Origin: Fibrobacter sp. UWB4
GTDB taxonomy: Bacteria; Fibrobacterota; Fibrobacteria; Fibrobacterales; Fibrobacteraceae
Assembly (NCBI RefSeq): GCF_002210345.1
Contig: NZ_MWQI01000002.1
Location: forward strand, 62,001-126,000
Direction: 5' to 3'
DNA: 64,000 bases
Part shown: in pieces, positions 26,783-34,911 of the stretch
Layout: each line of letters begins with the position of its first letter
Numbering within the stretch: the stretch's first letter is position 1
Notes under the pieces: generated by a model
Seen by the model: only the letters and a program-made list of their open reading frames with translations
What the model was told of the DNA's origin: nothing
The model's database searches: none
Program-made: the position numbers and the translations under genes

Positions 26783-27409
26783 ATGAAACGTTTATTTGTT
26801 ATCGCGACCGGTAGTGCCGGAAAAATTAGAGACTTCGCTCACATCTTGGGCACAGACCATTACGAATTCAAGACCTTAAAAGACATCGGTTTTGACGAAG
26901 ACATCATCGAAGATGGGAATTCCTTTGCCGAAAACGCCATCATCAAGTCGAATACAACGGCTCAATGGCTCGCCAAGCGCAACATCGAAGCGACCGTTCT
27001 CGCCGATGATTCCGGCCTAGAAGTTTTCGCATTGAATGGCGAACCGGGCATCTACAGCGCCCGCTATTGCGGCAAGCACGGCGATGATGAAGCCAACAAT
27101 GTCAAGCTGATGCAAAAACTCGAAGGTATCGAAAACCGCAAGGCACGTTACTTCTGCGCACTCTCGTACCAGACTGTCACCAAGAACGATCAAGGTGAAT
27201 TTGTCATCAGCAAGCCGATCATTTTCGAAGGCGAATGCCGTGGCGAAATCAACCACACTCCAGTCGGCGACATGGGCTTTGGCTATGATCCGCTGTTTGT
27301 CCCGGATGGCGAAACAAGAACTTTCGCGCAGATGGAACTCGAAGAGAAAAAAATCATCAGCCATCGAGGAAATGCCATCAGAGCTTTGAAGAAAGCTCTC
27401 GGGAAGTAA
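26783..27409 (+). CDS. rdgB: XTP/dITP diphosphatase (RdgB/HAM1)
   Basis: 208 residues matching the HAM1 family along its length: TGSAGKIRDFAHIL (family T-x-N-x-x-K), EDGNSFAENAIIKS, VLADDSGLEVFALNGEPGIYSARY, GFGYDPLF and SHRGNAIRAL. The enzyme hydrolyses non-canonical purine nucleoside triphosphates (ITP, XTP) to monophosphates, keeping inosine and xanthosine out of DNA. The usual Asn of the first motif is Gly-Ser-Ala-Gly here. Followed at 68 bases by the dihydrouridine synthase gene. Confidence 0.93.
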   Translation: MKRLFVIATGSAGKIRDFAHILGTDHYEFKTLKDIGFDEDIIEDGNSFAENAIIKSNTTAQWLAKRNIEATVLADDSGLEVFALNGEPGIYSARYCGKHGDDEANNVKLMQKLEGIENRKARYFCALSYQTVTKNDQGEFVISKPIIFEGECRGEINHTPVGDMGFGYDPLFVPDGETRTFAQMELEEKKIISHRGNAIRALKKALGK

Positions 27410-27476
27410 CGAGAGTCGCCGGGTTCGCAGGAAATTAAAGGTCCGCAAGAAAATAAAGGTCCGCAAAAATCGCGCC

Positions 27477-28517
27477 ATGCTGAAAATTCTATTCGCACCG
27501 CTACAAGGTTACACGACGGGCATTTATCGAAAAGCCCACGCTGAAATCTTTGGCGGTGTTGACGCCTATTACACTCCATTCTTGCGGATTGAAAACGGTA
27601 AGCCGCGCGAAAAAGATTTGCGGGATTTAGAAATTGCGAATGCAGATTGCGCAAATGTAAGATGCGCGGGCATCGCGGAAGGAATTGCGCGCGACGGGAA
27701 TGCGCGCAAGGAGAACTGCGCGGGCTACAAAGTCGTTCCGCAGATTATTGCGAACAGCGTCGATGAATTTAAAATCCTTGCAGAAGCGCTAATCGCCAAA
27801 GGTTACACGGAAATCGACTTCAACATGGGTTGCCCCTTTCCAATGCAAGTCAACCGCCATCGCGGTGCCGGACTTTTAAGCGACATACAGGCCGTCCAAG
27901 AAATCATGGACGAAATCAGGAAATTGTCTAGCGTTACGAACGGAACCGCGCCGATAAAATTTTCCGTCAAGATGCGCCTTGGACAGGACTCCCCCAACGA
28001 GGCATTCGCACTTCTCCCGATTCTAAACGAAGCGCCACTCACGCATATCACGCTCCACCCAAGACTCGGCAAACAACAGTACAAAGGCGCAATCGACTTC
28101 AAATCGTTCGAAAAATTTTATGAGGAATGCCGTCATCCACTCGTTTACAACGGCGACATCACAAGCGTTTCGCAAATCTGTGAAATGGAACGACACTACC
28201 CGAAGCTCGCAGGCGTGATGATTGGCCGCGGACTTCTCGCGAAACCAAGTTTAGCAGCGGAATACAAGGGATTGCGCGATATAAATAGCGCCGCCACCAC
28301 GCAGGATTTTCTCGGCAAACTTTTTCAGATGCACCAGGTCATTTTCGACCACGCTTGCAAAACATACCAAGGCGACAGCCAGATTCTCTCGCACGTACAA
28401 AATTTCTGGGAATATCTCGAACCAAGCATTCCCAAAAAGATTTTCAAGAAAATCAAGAAAGCAGGCAAACTCAGCGAATACCAAGAAGCCATCATAGAGA
28501 TGAGGGGCCAGTCGTGA
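27477..28517 (+). CDS. tRNA-dihydrouridine synthase family protein
   Basis: 346 residues, FMN-dependent TIM barrel. It starts LKILFAPLQGYTTGIYRKAH (family L-A-P-M-x-G-x-T) and has IDFNMGCPFPMQV with the catalytic Cys, KFSVKMRLG, LTHITLHPRLGKQQY with the FMN-binding His region, LVYNGDI and GVMIGRGLL. It reduces uridines in the tRNA D-loop; the position modified cannot be told. Residues about 55-80 (IANADCANVRCAGIAEGIARDGNARKENCAG) form a Cys/Arg-rich insertion before the conserved VVPQII strand and may be foreign sequence. The final codons overlap the GTG start of the radical SAM gene (GTGA). No good Shine-Dalgarno precedes ATG 27477. Confidence 0.9.
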   Translation: MLKILFAPLQGYTTGIYRKAHAEIFGGVDAYYTPFLRIENGKPREKDLRDLEIANADCANVRCAGIAEGIARDGNARKENCAGYKVVPQIIANSVDEFKILAEALIAKGYTEIDFNMGCPFPMQVNRHRGAGLLSDIQAVQEIMDEIRKLSSVTNGTAPIKFSVKMRLGQDSPNEAFALLPILNEAPLTHITLHPRLGKQQYKGAIDFKSFEKFYEECRHPLVYNGDITSVSQICEMERHYPKLAGVMIGRGLLAKPSLAAEYKGLRDINSAATTQDFLGKLFQMHQVIFDHACKTYQGDSQILSHVQNFWEYLEPSIPKKIFKKIKKAGKLSEYQEAIIEMRGQS

Positions 28518-29452
28518 ACAGCGTCTACATCGAAATCACGAATGTTTGCAACTTGCATTGCAGTTTTTGCCCCTGCGGAACCGCCGCAGACAACGGATAT
28601 GCCGACAGCGGAATTGCGGAAGAAAATTCGTCAACGTCCACGAACCGCACGTTCATGGATTCCAAGCTGTTCGAAGCATGCATCACAGACGCTCAAGAAA
28701 TCGGAGCGACCAACGTCTACTTTCATGTTCTCGGTGAACCCACGCTCCATCCTGGTTTTGCACATTACGTCAAGAAATTAGAACAAACGCCATTAAAGCT
28801 CACGCTCACAACAAACGGCACAACGATTGAACGCACAGGCCGTCAAATTCTCGCGTCACCCGCCGTTCGCCAAGTCAACTTTTCGACACACGCCTACGCA
28901 GAACTCCCCCGCGAAACCGCTGAACGATATTTGCAAAATGTGCTGGATTTTTGCCGTCTCGCGATTGTCGAGCGCCCCGATCTCTACATCAATTTGCGAT
29001 TGTGGAATGTCGGCGCCGAAGATGCCTCCTCGTGGAACAGCTACATGCTTAAACGCATCCACGAGACTTTTGGCGTTGATATCACGCCCGGGCATTTCTG
29101 CAGTCGCCACAAGAGTTTCAACATCACCGGCCGCCTCTATTTGCACGAAGACACAAGATTTGAATGGCCAAGCATAGACGAAAGAACGGGCAAAGCCCTA
29201 CAGACGAGAGACGAAAGAATCGCAGGCACGTGCCGTGCGCTTGACACTCATATTGCAATACTCCACGATGGGCGCGTTGTCGCCTGCTGCCTTGACCACA
29301 GCGGACAAATTACGCTCGGTCACATCACCGAACAAAGCCTTGCCGAAATTTTAGAAAGCCCACTCGCGCAAAACATAAAAGAAGGGTTCGCGCAGCACGA
29401 ACTACGCCACCCTTTTTGCCAAACCTGCAGTTTTTGCAAACGGTTTAAATAA
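28514..29452 (+). CDS. Radical SAM / SPASM-type protein
   Basis: 312 residues. The N-terminus holds the radical SAM cluster motif CNLHCSFC (about residues 12-19), then YFHVLGEPTLHPG and LTTNGT, typical of the fold. The C-terminal part has a SPASM-like set of cysteines (GTCRALD, VACCLDHSG, FCQTCSFCKRF) for auxiliary clusters. Such enzymes modify peptides or small molecules, or mature other enzymes; the target is unknown. The GTG start overlaps the stop of the dihydrouridine synthase gene, so they are translationally coupled, a hint of a function in RNA modification. An interspersed repeat lies in frame at 29176-29219, giving DERTGKALQTRDER in the protein. Confidence 0.82.
   Translation: MNSVYIEITNVCNLHCSFCPCGTAADNGYADSGIAEENSSTSTNRTFMDSKLFEACITDAQEIGATNVYFHVLGEPTLHPGFAHYVKKLEQTPLKLTLTTNGTTIERTGRQILASPAVRQVNFSTHAYAELPRETAERYLQNVLDFCRLAIVERPDLYINLRLWNVGAEDASSWNSYMLKRIHETFGVDITPGHFCSRHKSFNITGRLYLHEDTRFEWPSIDERTGKALQTRDERIAGTCRALDTHIAILHDGRVVACCLDHSGQITLGHITEQSLAEILESPLAQNIKEGFAQHELRHPFCQTCSFCKRFK
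29176..29219 (+). repeat. AGACGAAAGAACGGGC repeat within the radical SAM gene
   Basis: The 36 bases 29183-29218 are identical to 54073-54108 in hrpB. Both are read in the same frame and give ERTGKALQTRDER. Between the two AGACGAAAGA-like ends lies GGGCAAAGCCC, a short palindrome. Confidence 0.85.
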
Positions 29453-29455
29453 ATT

Positions 29456-29494
29456 TTTAGTTATTGGTTATTAGTTATTAGTCATTAGAAATAA
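29456..29494. repeat. TTAGTTATTAGTCATTAG-type tract
   Basis: Tandem TTATTGGTTATTAGTTATTAG units between the convergent radical SAM and guanine deaminase genes; same type as at 26341-26405. Gene-flanking position in all four copies. Confidence 0.55.
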
Positions 29495-29501
29495 CGGGAA
29501 T

Positions 29502-29996
29502 CTAATAGCGCGTTTTGTCCGTCTTTGTCGCCCACTTTTTGAAAGCGACAAGCGCTTCGTTCCGCATAAAATGGTCGCACTTGATGGCACGTTTTTCGTA
29601 CGGCAAGTCGAGCTGATCATAAATAAAGGAATCGTCGAATTCAATTGCAGCAGCATCGGCCTTTGTATTCGCATAGCAAATGCGCTTGACACGAGCCCAG
29701 TACAGAGCGCTCAGGCACATCGGGCAAGGTTCGCAGCTCGTGTAAACGGTACAGCCGTCCAGCATGAACGTCCCGAGTTTTGCGCAAGCGTTTCGAATTG
29801 CAGTCACCTCGGCATGAGCCGTCGGATCATTATTCGGCACAACGCGATTTGCGCCCGTAGCCACAACCTCGCCATCCTTGACAATCACAGCGCCAAAAGG
29901 GCCACCGCCATTATCGACATTATCAACGGACAACTGAATCGCCATCTGCATAAAGCGTTTGTCTTCGTCCGTAATATTCTTCAATTCTGCTTGCAT
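29502..29996 (-). CDS. guaD: Guanine deaminase (cytidine deaminase-fold)
   Basis: 164 residues with the zinc-binding signature HAEVTAIRNAC and CEPCPMCLSALYWA: His and two Cys bind zinc, Glu is the proton shuttle. The C-terminus AFKKWATKTDKTRY resembles the Bacillus-type guanine deaminase tail that closes the active site of the partner subunit, which favours GuaD over tRNA adenosine deaminase TadA. It converts guanine to xanthine in purine salvage. Start MQAELKNITDEDKRFMQMAI follows an AAGGAG-like site (CAAGGAGTTTTTATG). Confidence 0.85.
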   Translation of the reverse strand: MQAELKNITDEDKRFMQMAIQLSVDNVDNGGGPFGAVIVKDGEVVATGANRVVPNNDPTAHAEVTAIRNACAKLGTFMLDGCTVYTSCEPCPMCLSALYWARVKRICYANTKADAAAIEFDDSFIYDQLDLPYEKRAIKCDHFMRNEALVAFKKWATKTDKTRY

Positions 29997-30088
29997 AAAA
30001 ACTCCTTGACCACACTAAGATAATCAAAAACTCAACGAAAAACAATAAAAAGCGCTCGTTCCAACCCCATCTTAGCTATTTTTGAATC

Positions 30089-30955
30089 ATGATGATCACG
30101 GTTCAAGATTTCACGGGCGTTTACGCCGAGCAACCCTTTATGCAAGAACTGCGCGCCACCGCAGAAATAAGCAAGGACGTTCGCTGGCTCGACTGCACGA
30201 AAATCGTAGGAACCGACTGCTACTGTGACGACGACGCCATCAAGGAAATCAATGCGTTAATTGACAGCGCCGAAAAACACAGCAAGAGTGAATGCAGCAT
30301 TATCGAGAATCGCGGCAACTCCACAAGCACCCCGGACATCCACTTCTTTGACAATGGCAATTATCATTACATGAGCAAACTCTGGACCGACAGAGTTCAA
30401 GAACCATTTACGCTCATCGTATTCGACCACCATCCCGACATGCAACCACCCCGCTTTGGCGGGATTTTAAGTTGTGGCGGTTGGGTCAAAGAAGTTCTCG
30501 ACAACAACAAGTTTATTCAAAACGCAATCATCATCGGAGTCAAGAACGAACTCGTCGAAACCATCCGCGAAGAGCTTTCGCAATCCGGAGAAGCAAGTAT
30601 TTTAGAGAAAGTTACGTTCATCAAAGAAAGTGAACTAAGCATTCTCTCGTCTCTAATCTGCAGCGATTTTGTGAACGTCCTCTCGCCTAATCTCTACATT
30701 TCCATTGACAAGGACGCACTCTCGCCATCCTATGCTGTAACCAATTGGGACCAAAGCTCGCTTACACTTGACGCCCTCAAAAATTGCATCACAGCCCTTA
30801 CCACAAATCGCAAAATTCTCGGTATAGACATCTGCGGCGAGCGCGCTCACGATTTCGAAGGCGATGAGCACCACACCATCCAAGAAGCGGATACACTCAA
30901 TAGCGAGCTAAATCGAAAACTTGTTGAGTTTTTGCAGAAAATCAAGGTATCTTGA
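30089..30955 (+). CDS. Arginase/agmatinase family protein
   Basis: 288 residues of the ureohydrolase fold. Metal ligands are visible in FDHHPDMQ (Asp-His-x-x-Asp type) and ISIDKDALSPSYA (family D-x-D), and ILGIDICGE ends the core. The N-terminal His ligand motif of arginases (G-G-D-H) is not clear. Members hydrolyse guanidino compounds such as arginine, agmatine or formiminoglutamate; the substrate here is open. Two adjacent ATGs at 30089 and 30092 could start it. Its 3' end overlaps the convergent small gene by 14 bases. Confidence 0.75.
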   Translation: MMITVQDFTGVYAEQPFMQELRATAEISKDVRWLDCTKIVGTDCYCDDDAIKEINALIDSAEKHSKSECSIIENRGNSTSTPDIHFFDNGNYHYMSKLWTDRVQEPFTLIVFDHHPDMQPPRFGGILSCGGWVKEVLDNNKFIQNAIIIGVKNELVETIREELSQSGEASILEKVTFIKESELSILSSLICSDFVNVLSPNLYISIDKDALSPSYAVTNWDQSSLTLDALKNCITALTTNRKILGIDICGERAHDFEGDEHHTIQEADTLNSELNRKLVEFLQKIKVS

Positions 30956-31133
30956 ACTGCAGAATTTCTTCAGCAGTCAATTCATCAAATTCCTTACCCA
31001 CACGCTCGGCGTACTTTCCCAATTCATAGATATTCAACTTGCTTTTCGGCGGATTTTTATACGGATTAGGCGGAGCCAAATACTCTTCCATGGAATCCGC
31101 CAAAATGACGGCAGGCTTTCTAATTCCACTCAT
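30942..31133 (-). CDS. Small protein paired with a GNAT-like gene
   Basis: 63 residues, MSGIRKPAVILADSMEEYL then KLNIYELGKYAERVGKEFDELTAEEILQFKI, charged and probably helical. I do not recognise a named family. The ATG at 31133 lies inside the end of the GNAT-like gene (14-base overlap), so translation is probably coupled. A small charged partner encoded directly after an acetyltransferase-like gene is a layout seen in some toxin-antitoxin pairs, though order and family here do not match a pair I can name. The 3' end overlaps the convergent arginase-family gene. Confidence 0.6.
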   Translation of the reverse strand: MSGIRKPAVILADSMEEYLAPPNPYKNPPKSKLNIYELGKYAERVGKEFDELTAEEILQFKIP

Positions 31134-31677
31134 ATGTATAAACCTCCAGGAGTTTTCGAGACGCTTCTGTTTTAACAGCAAATTGATATGGATGCAACAC
31201 ACCCAAATAAGTCGCTCCTAATGCTTCAATATAGTGATTTAAAATCTTTTTGTTAAGGGCGAAGCCATAAATAAATCCATCATAGCCCAAAGCAAAAGAA
31301 CGGTCAGCTGCAATAGCAAAAAGGTGACCTCCAATACCAACATATTTTTGAACTTTTGCCAAATCTTTGTTATTGTGCGGAGCAGTACAAGCCCAATGGA
31401 TATACGCAGCCCGAGCATCAACATCATTTCGAACTCCAACAAGCCCCTGGATTTCATTATTTTCCTTCAGCGCAAGAGCAAAGACTTCAACTTCTTTGGG
31501 TATTTTAATCCAATTAATTCCCCACCCGTTCTTTTCACTGAATTTTTTCAGGAAAGACCGACTTTCAATCCTGAACACAACAGTTTCTTTGATTTCCCCA
31601 GTTTCAGTATCTTTAAGGCAAGGTACAATTTCGTCAAGCCAAATACCGATACAACCGACATTTACGCATTTCTTCAT
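31120..31677 (-). CDS. GNAT-like acetyltransferase domain protein
   Basis: 185 residues. It starts MKKCVNVGCIGIWLDEIVPCL and continues with features of a GNAT fold: VEVFALALKENNEIQGLVGVRND as beta strands 2-4, AYIHWACTAPHNN, YVGIGGHLFAIAADRSFALGYDGFIYG as the acetyl-CoA binding region (G-x-G-G-x-L in place of Q-x-x-G-x-G/A), and a C-terminal HYIEALGATY. Substrate unknown. The ATG at 31677 follows AAGGAG at six bases; longer readings upstream are not supported. Overlaps the downstream small gene by 14 bases, suggesting that the two work together. Confidence 0.7.
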   Translation of the reverse strand: MKKCVNVGCIGIWLDEIVPCLKDTETGEIKETVVFRIESRSFLKKFSEKNGWGINWIKIPKEVEVFALALKENNEIQGLVGVRNDVDARAAYIHWACTAPHNNKDLAKVQKYVGIGGHLFAIAADRSFALGYDGFIYGFALNKKILNHYIEALGATYLGVLHPYQFAVKTEASRKLLEVYTYEWN

Positions 31678-31858
31678 ATTTTTCTCCTTCCCTGCAGACA
31701 AGCTGAAACAGCGGGGCTTAATTGTTTGTCGCCCAAAGCATACAAGTACACATTTGAACACTAACAAATATAAATTACTAGATGGCGATAGTCAAGAGGT
31801 TTTCCACTTTTTTGTCATTTCTCTCATTTAGCAACCCATGGTTGCTATTTTGCAATTT

Positions 31859-31890
31859 CAAAAAGAGCAGGCATTGCCTGCTCTTTTTTT
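31859..31890 (-). terminator. Terminator of the hsdMSR operon
   Basis: Perfect stem GAGCAGGC (31865-31872) / GCCTGCTC (31876-31883), loop ATT, with an A run on the left and a T run on the right, so it can act in both directions. On the minus strand it follows the hsdR stop by about 35 bases. Confidence 0.9.
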
Positions 31891-31924
31891 GCAAGCAGAA
31901 CTTGCACAAACTACTTAACCTTCC

Positions 31925-34897
31925 CTATCCGACAGTCGCTCTCACCATTGTTCTTGCAGCAGAAATGACCCGTTCCACGAGGAAATTTTGAAATTCCTGA
32001 TTATTAAGGAATATGCGGAAGAGTTCCGAGCGAGCAGCCATATTCTTGACGATGATTTGCTGTAAAGCGTCGTTGCCTTCGATTTGCACGGTCGATTCAT
32101 CGGCATGCAAAACGGCATTGGCGAAGCTTTCATTTTCGGCAAGTTCCTTGGGCAATTCGTCAATATCCTTCTTAACTTTATCGGGATATTCCCATTCCAC
32201 ACCGCCATAGCGTTGATTGAATTCCTCCAGAATATCACTCAACTTGACGAGTTCCGGTTCCTTTTTGCCAACAGCTCCATTACCTGTCGGCACGGGCGCG
32301 ATTTCGGCATTCTCGTTTTCGAGAGAAATCTTTGCCGCTTCTTGCTCCACAATTCGTAATTGGTCAAAGTCAATAGAATCTAACAAGCCTTCTGTAAAGT
32401 CGTCATCTTTTAACTTTGGCAATTTCGTCACAAGAAACTTGTAGAACGTCCAGCGTTTTTCCCAATCCTTACTACCGAACGGCATAATGGCAGCAAGGAA
32501 GGTATAGATGCGCACGAAATTCTTCATAGCGCTCTTGCAGGCAATCTGCTGTTCTTCTTGCAAGTCATTCTTGAATCGTTCTACGCACGTATCAATAATC
32601 GGGTCCAGTTCTTCGCGCGGGGATGAACCCAGATATTTTCTGCAATACAAATCTATCTCGGCTTGCGTGTAGATATTGTATTCATCCAACTCAAAAATCA
32701 AGTCGTTCAGTTTATTCGGATCGGTTTCGCCAGCAAGCGTCGTCATCTTGTAATAGCGTTGGAACGACGCCTTGATATTTTCAGGCTCATTCGCGAAATC
32801 GAGAATGAAGGTATCTTTCTTTTTCGGATGACAGCGATTTAAGCGGCTAAGAGTCTGCACAGCCTTGATATCTGTTAAGCCCTTATCAACATACATCGTA
32901 TGCAGCAGCGGTTCATCGTAACCCGTCTGGAACTTGTCGGCAACAACAAGAATACGGTACGGATCCACCTTCATGTTCTTTTCAATATCAGCAGACGGGA
33001 ACTTGTTAATGCTGGCTTCGGTTTCTTCCTTGCCATGATACACCTTTTTTCCGCTGAACGCAACGACAGCCTTATACGGGCTCCGCATATCTTGCAGCTG
33101 TTTTGAAATGGCGTAATAATAGTCAATCGCCCTTTCAATTCCGGCGGTCACCACCATCGCACGGGCCTGTCCACCCACCTTATTTTTGTTGATAACATTA
33201 TTGATAAAATGATTTACAATAATGGCAGCCTTTTTCTCGACCGTTTCAGGGCGACTTTCCACATACCAACGGATTTTCTTTTGAGCTTGGTCTCGATCAA
33301 ATTCGGGGTCTTCCTTTTGCTTGCGAATGAGTTCCGATTCAACAACCTTGTAATAGCTCTGATACGGCGTGTAATTTTTCAGCACATCCAAGATAAAGCC
33401 TTCTTGGATAGCCTGACGCATTGTGTAATTGTGGTGAGGCTCAAATTTCGGTTTTCCATCGGGCTGTGGAATCTTTTTACCGAACATTTCAAGAGTCTTG
33501 TTCTTTGGGGTCGCGGTAAAGGCATAATAATTCGCATTCTTCACCATCTTACGACCTTCTATAGTCTTGTTCAAGATGTCTTCGAAATCTTCCTCACTCT
33601 CAGCATCAACACCGGAAATTGCCATATTCATTTTAGCCGAAAGCGAGCCGTTTTGACTACTATGAGCTTCGTCAATGATAATTGCAAAACGACGGTTTGC
33701 AAGCGTCGTGCCTATTTCCTTGAGAATAAAAGGGAATTTGTGAACAATCGTGATGATAATTCGCTTGCCAGCAGTGAGTTCATTGCGCAGCGTTTCCGAA
33801 GAATCCGCCCAACCAACAATATTACCAAGTTGGTTATAGGCTTTAATATTATTACGAATTTGCTTGTCAAGATTCACACGGTCAGTTACAACAATGATGG
33901 AATCCATCAGTTTCTCTGTACCACGCAATTGCTGAGCAAGCATAAAGGCGAGCCACGTAATCGTATTCGATTTACCCGAACCCGCACTATGCTGAATCAG
34001 GAATTTTTGCCCTAATTCATGCGACTTGGTTTCTTGCACCAGATAACGGACGGCATCAAGCTGGTGGTAACGAGGCCACACAACAGATTCTTTAACAAGC
34101 CTTCCTTTTTCATCTGTAAATCTAGCCACTTGTGCCAAATTTTCAATAATGTACGAGAGCGTAGGCTTTGTAAGCACGTAATCCCATAAGTAGGCCGTTC
34201 GCGGACCATTCGGATTCAACGGATTGCCAGCACCTCCATCAACACCCTTGTCAAACGGCAGAAACCACGATTCCTTACCCTTCAATTCCGTACACATACG
34301 AATATTATCGTCATCTACGGCGAAATGGACTGCGCAACGCTTGGGTTGCAGCAGAAATTCCTTGGGATTGCGTTCATTCGGATTTGAATACTGTGTAACA
34401 GCATTCAAGAGAGTCTGACCTGTATAATGATTCTTGAGTTCAATGGTGATGATGGGCATACCGTTAATAAAAATCACCATGTCGATAGACAAGTCTGGAT
34501 TCGCTACGCTAAAGTGGACTTGTCGCGTGACAGAAAAAATATTTTTATTGTAAAAGACATGTCCCGATTCGCTTAACTCAGAAGGGAGTGGGTAATACAT
34601 ATCAAAATGCGTGGTATTGTAATTATAGCCCTTGCGGATTACATCGATGACACCACGCTTGGTAATTTCATTTTTGAGTCGTTCGAAGAATGAATGTCGC
34701 GAGTGTTCATTACTGAAATCTACAGCATTTCGAACTTTATCCTGTTGCGTATCACAAAGGAACGTTTCGACCTTATTGCAATCTAAAGCATAATCGGTGC
34801 TGTAATCGGACGATATTCCCCTAGAGTAAGCATTCTGCTCAAGAAGGTATTTTTCAATGAGAGTTTCGAGACCTTTTTCTGAAGTATCCGTCGGCAT
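31925..34897 (-). CDS. hsdR: Type I restriction enzyme, R (translocase/nuclease) subunit
   Basis: 990 residues. The N-terminal nuclease region has INGMPIITIELKN, the Glu-x-Lys of the PD-(D/E)xK site. Helicase motor motifs follow: QHSAGSGKSNTITWLA (Walker A), IIIDEAHSSQNG (DEAH box), YYAFTATPKN (motif III), DKFQTGYDEPLLHTMYVDK and QTLSRLNRCHPKK (motif VI). The C-terminal ~200 residues are helical and probably contact the methylase. It cleaves unmethylated DNA after ATP-driven translocation. Third gene of an hsdM-hsdS-hsdR operon, 14 bases after hsdS. All motifs look intact, so the system is probably active. Confidence 0.96.
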   Translation of the reverse strand: MPTDTSEKGLETLIEKYLLEQNAYSRGISSDYSTDYALDCNKVETFLCDTQQDKVRNAVDFSNEHSRHSFFERLKNEITKRGVIDVIRKGYNYNTTHFDMYYPLPSELSESGHVFYNKNIFSVTRQVHFSVANPDLSIDMVIFINGMPIITIELKNHYTGQTLLNAVTQYSNPNERNPKEFLLQPKRCAVHFAVDDDNIRMCTELKGKESWFLPFDKGVDGGAGNPLNPNGPRTAYLWDYVLTKPTLSYIIENLAQVARFTDEKGRLVKESVVWPRYHQLDAVRYLVQETKSHELGQKFLIQHSAGSGKSNTITWLAFMLAQQLRGTEKLMDSIIVVTDRVNLDKQIRNNIKAYNQLGNIVGWADSSETLRNELTAGKRIIITIVHKFPFILKEIGTTLANRRFAIIIDEAHSSQNGSLSAKMNMAISGVDAESEEDFEDILNKTIEGRKMVKNANYYAFTATPKNKTLEMFGKKIPQPDGKPKFEPHHNYTMRQAIQEGFILDVLKNYTPYQSYYKVVESELIRKQKEDPEFDRDQAQKKIRWYVESRPETVEKKAAIIVNHFINNVINKNKVGGQARAMVVTAGIERAIDYYYAISKQLQDMRSPYKAVVAFSGKKVYHGKEETEASINKFPSADIEKNMKVDPYRILVVADKFQTGYDEPLLHTMYVDKGLTDIKAVQTLSRLNRCHPKKKDTFILDFANEPENIKASFQRYYKMTTLAGETDPNKLNDLIFELDEYNIYTQAEIDLYCRKYLGSSPREELDPIIDTCVERFKNDLQEEQQIACKSAMKNFVRIYTFLAAIMPFGSKDWEKRWTFYKFLVTKLPKLKDDDFTEGLLDSIDFDQLRIVEQEAAKISLENENAEIAPVPTGNGAVGKKEPELVKLSDILEEFNQRYGGVEWEYPDKVKKDIDELPKELAENESFANAVLHADESTVQIEGNDALQQIIVKNMAARSELFRIFLNNQEFQNFLVERVISAARTMVRATVG

Positions 34898-34911
34898 GAT
34901 TATACCTCGCT

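Noticed and set aside
29502-29996. tRNA adenosine deaminase TadA
   Set aside because: The HAE and PCxxC motifs fit both, but the C-terminal KWATKTDKTRY tail favours guanine deaminase.
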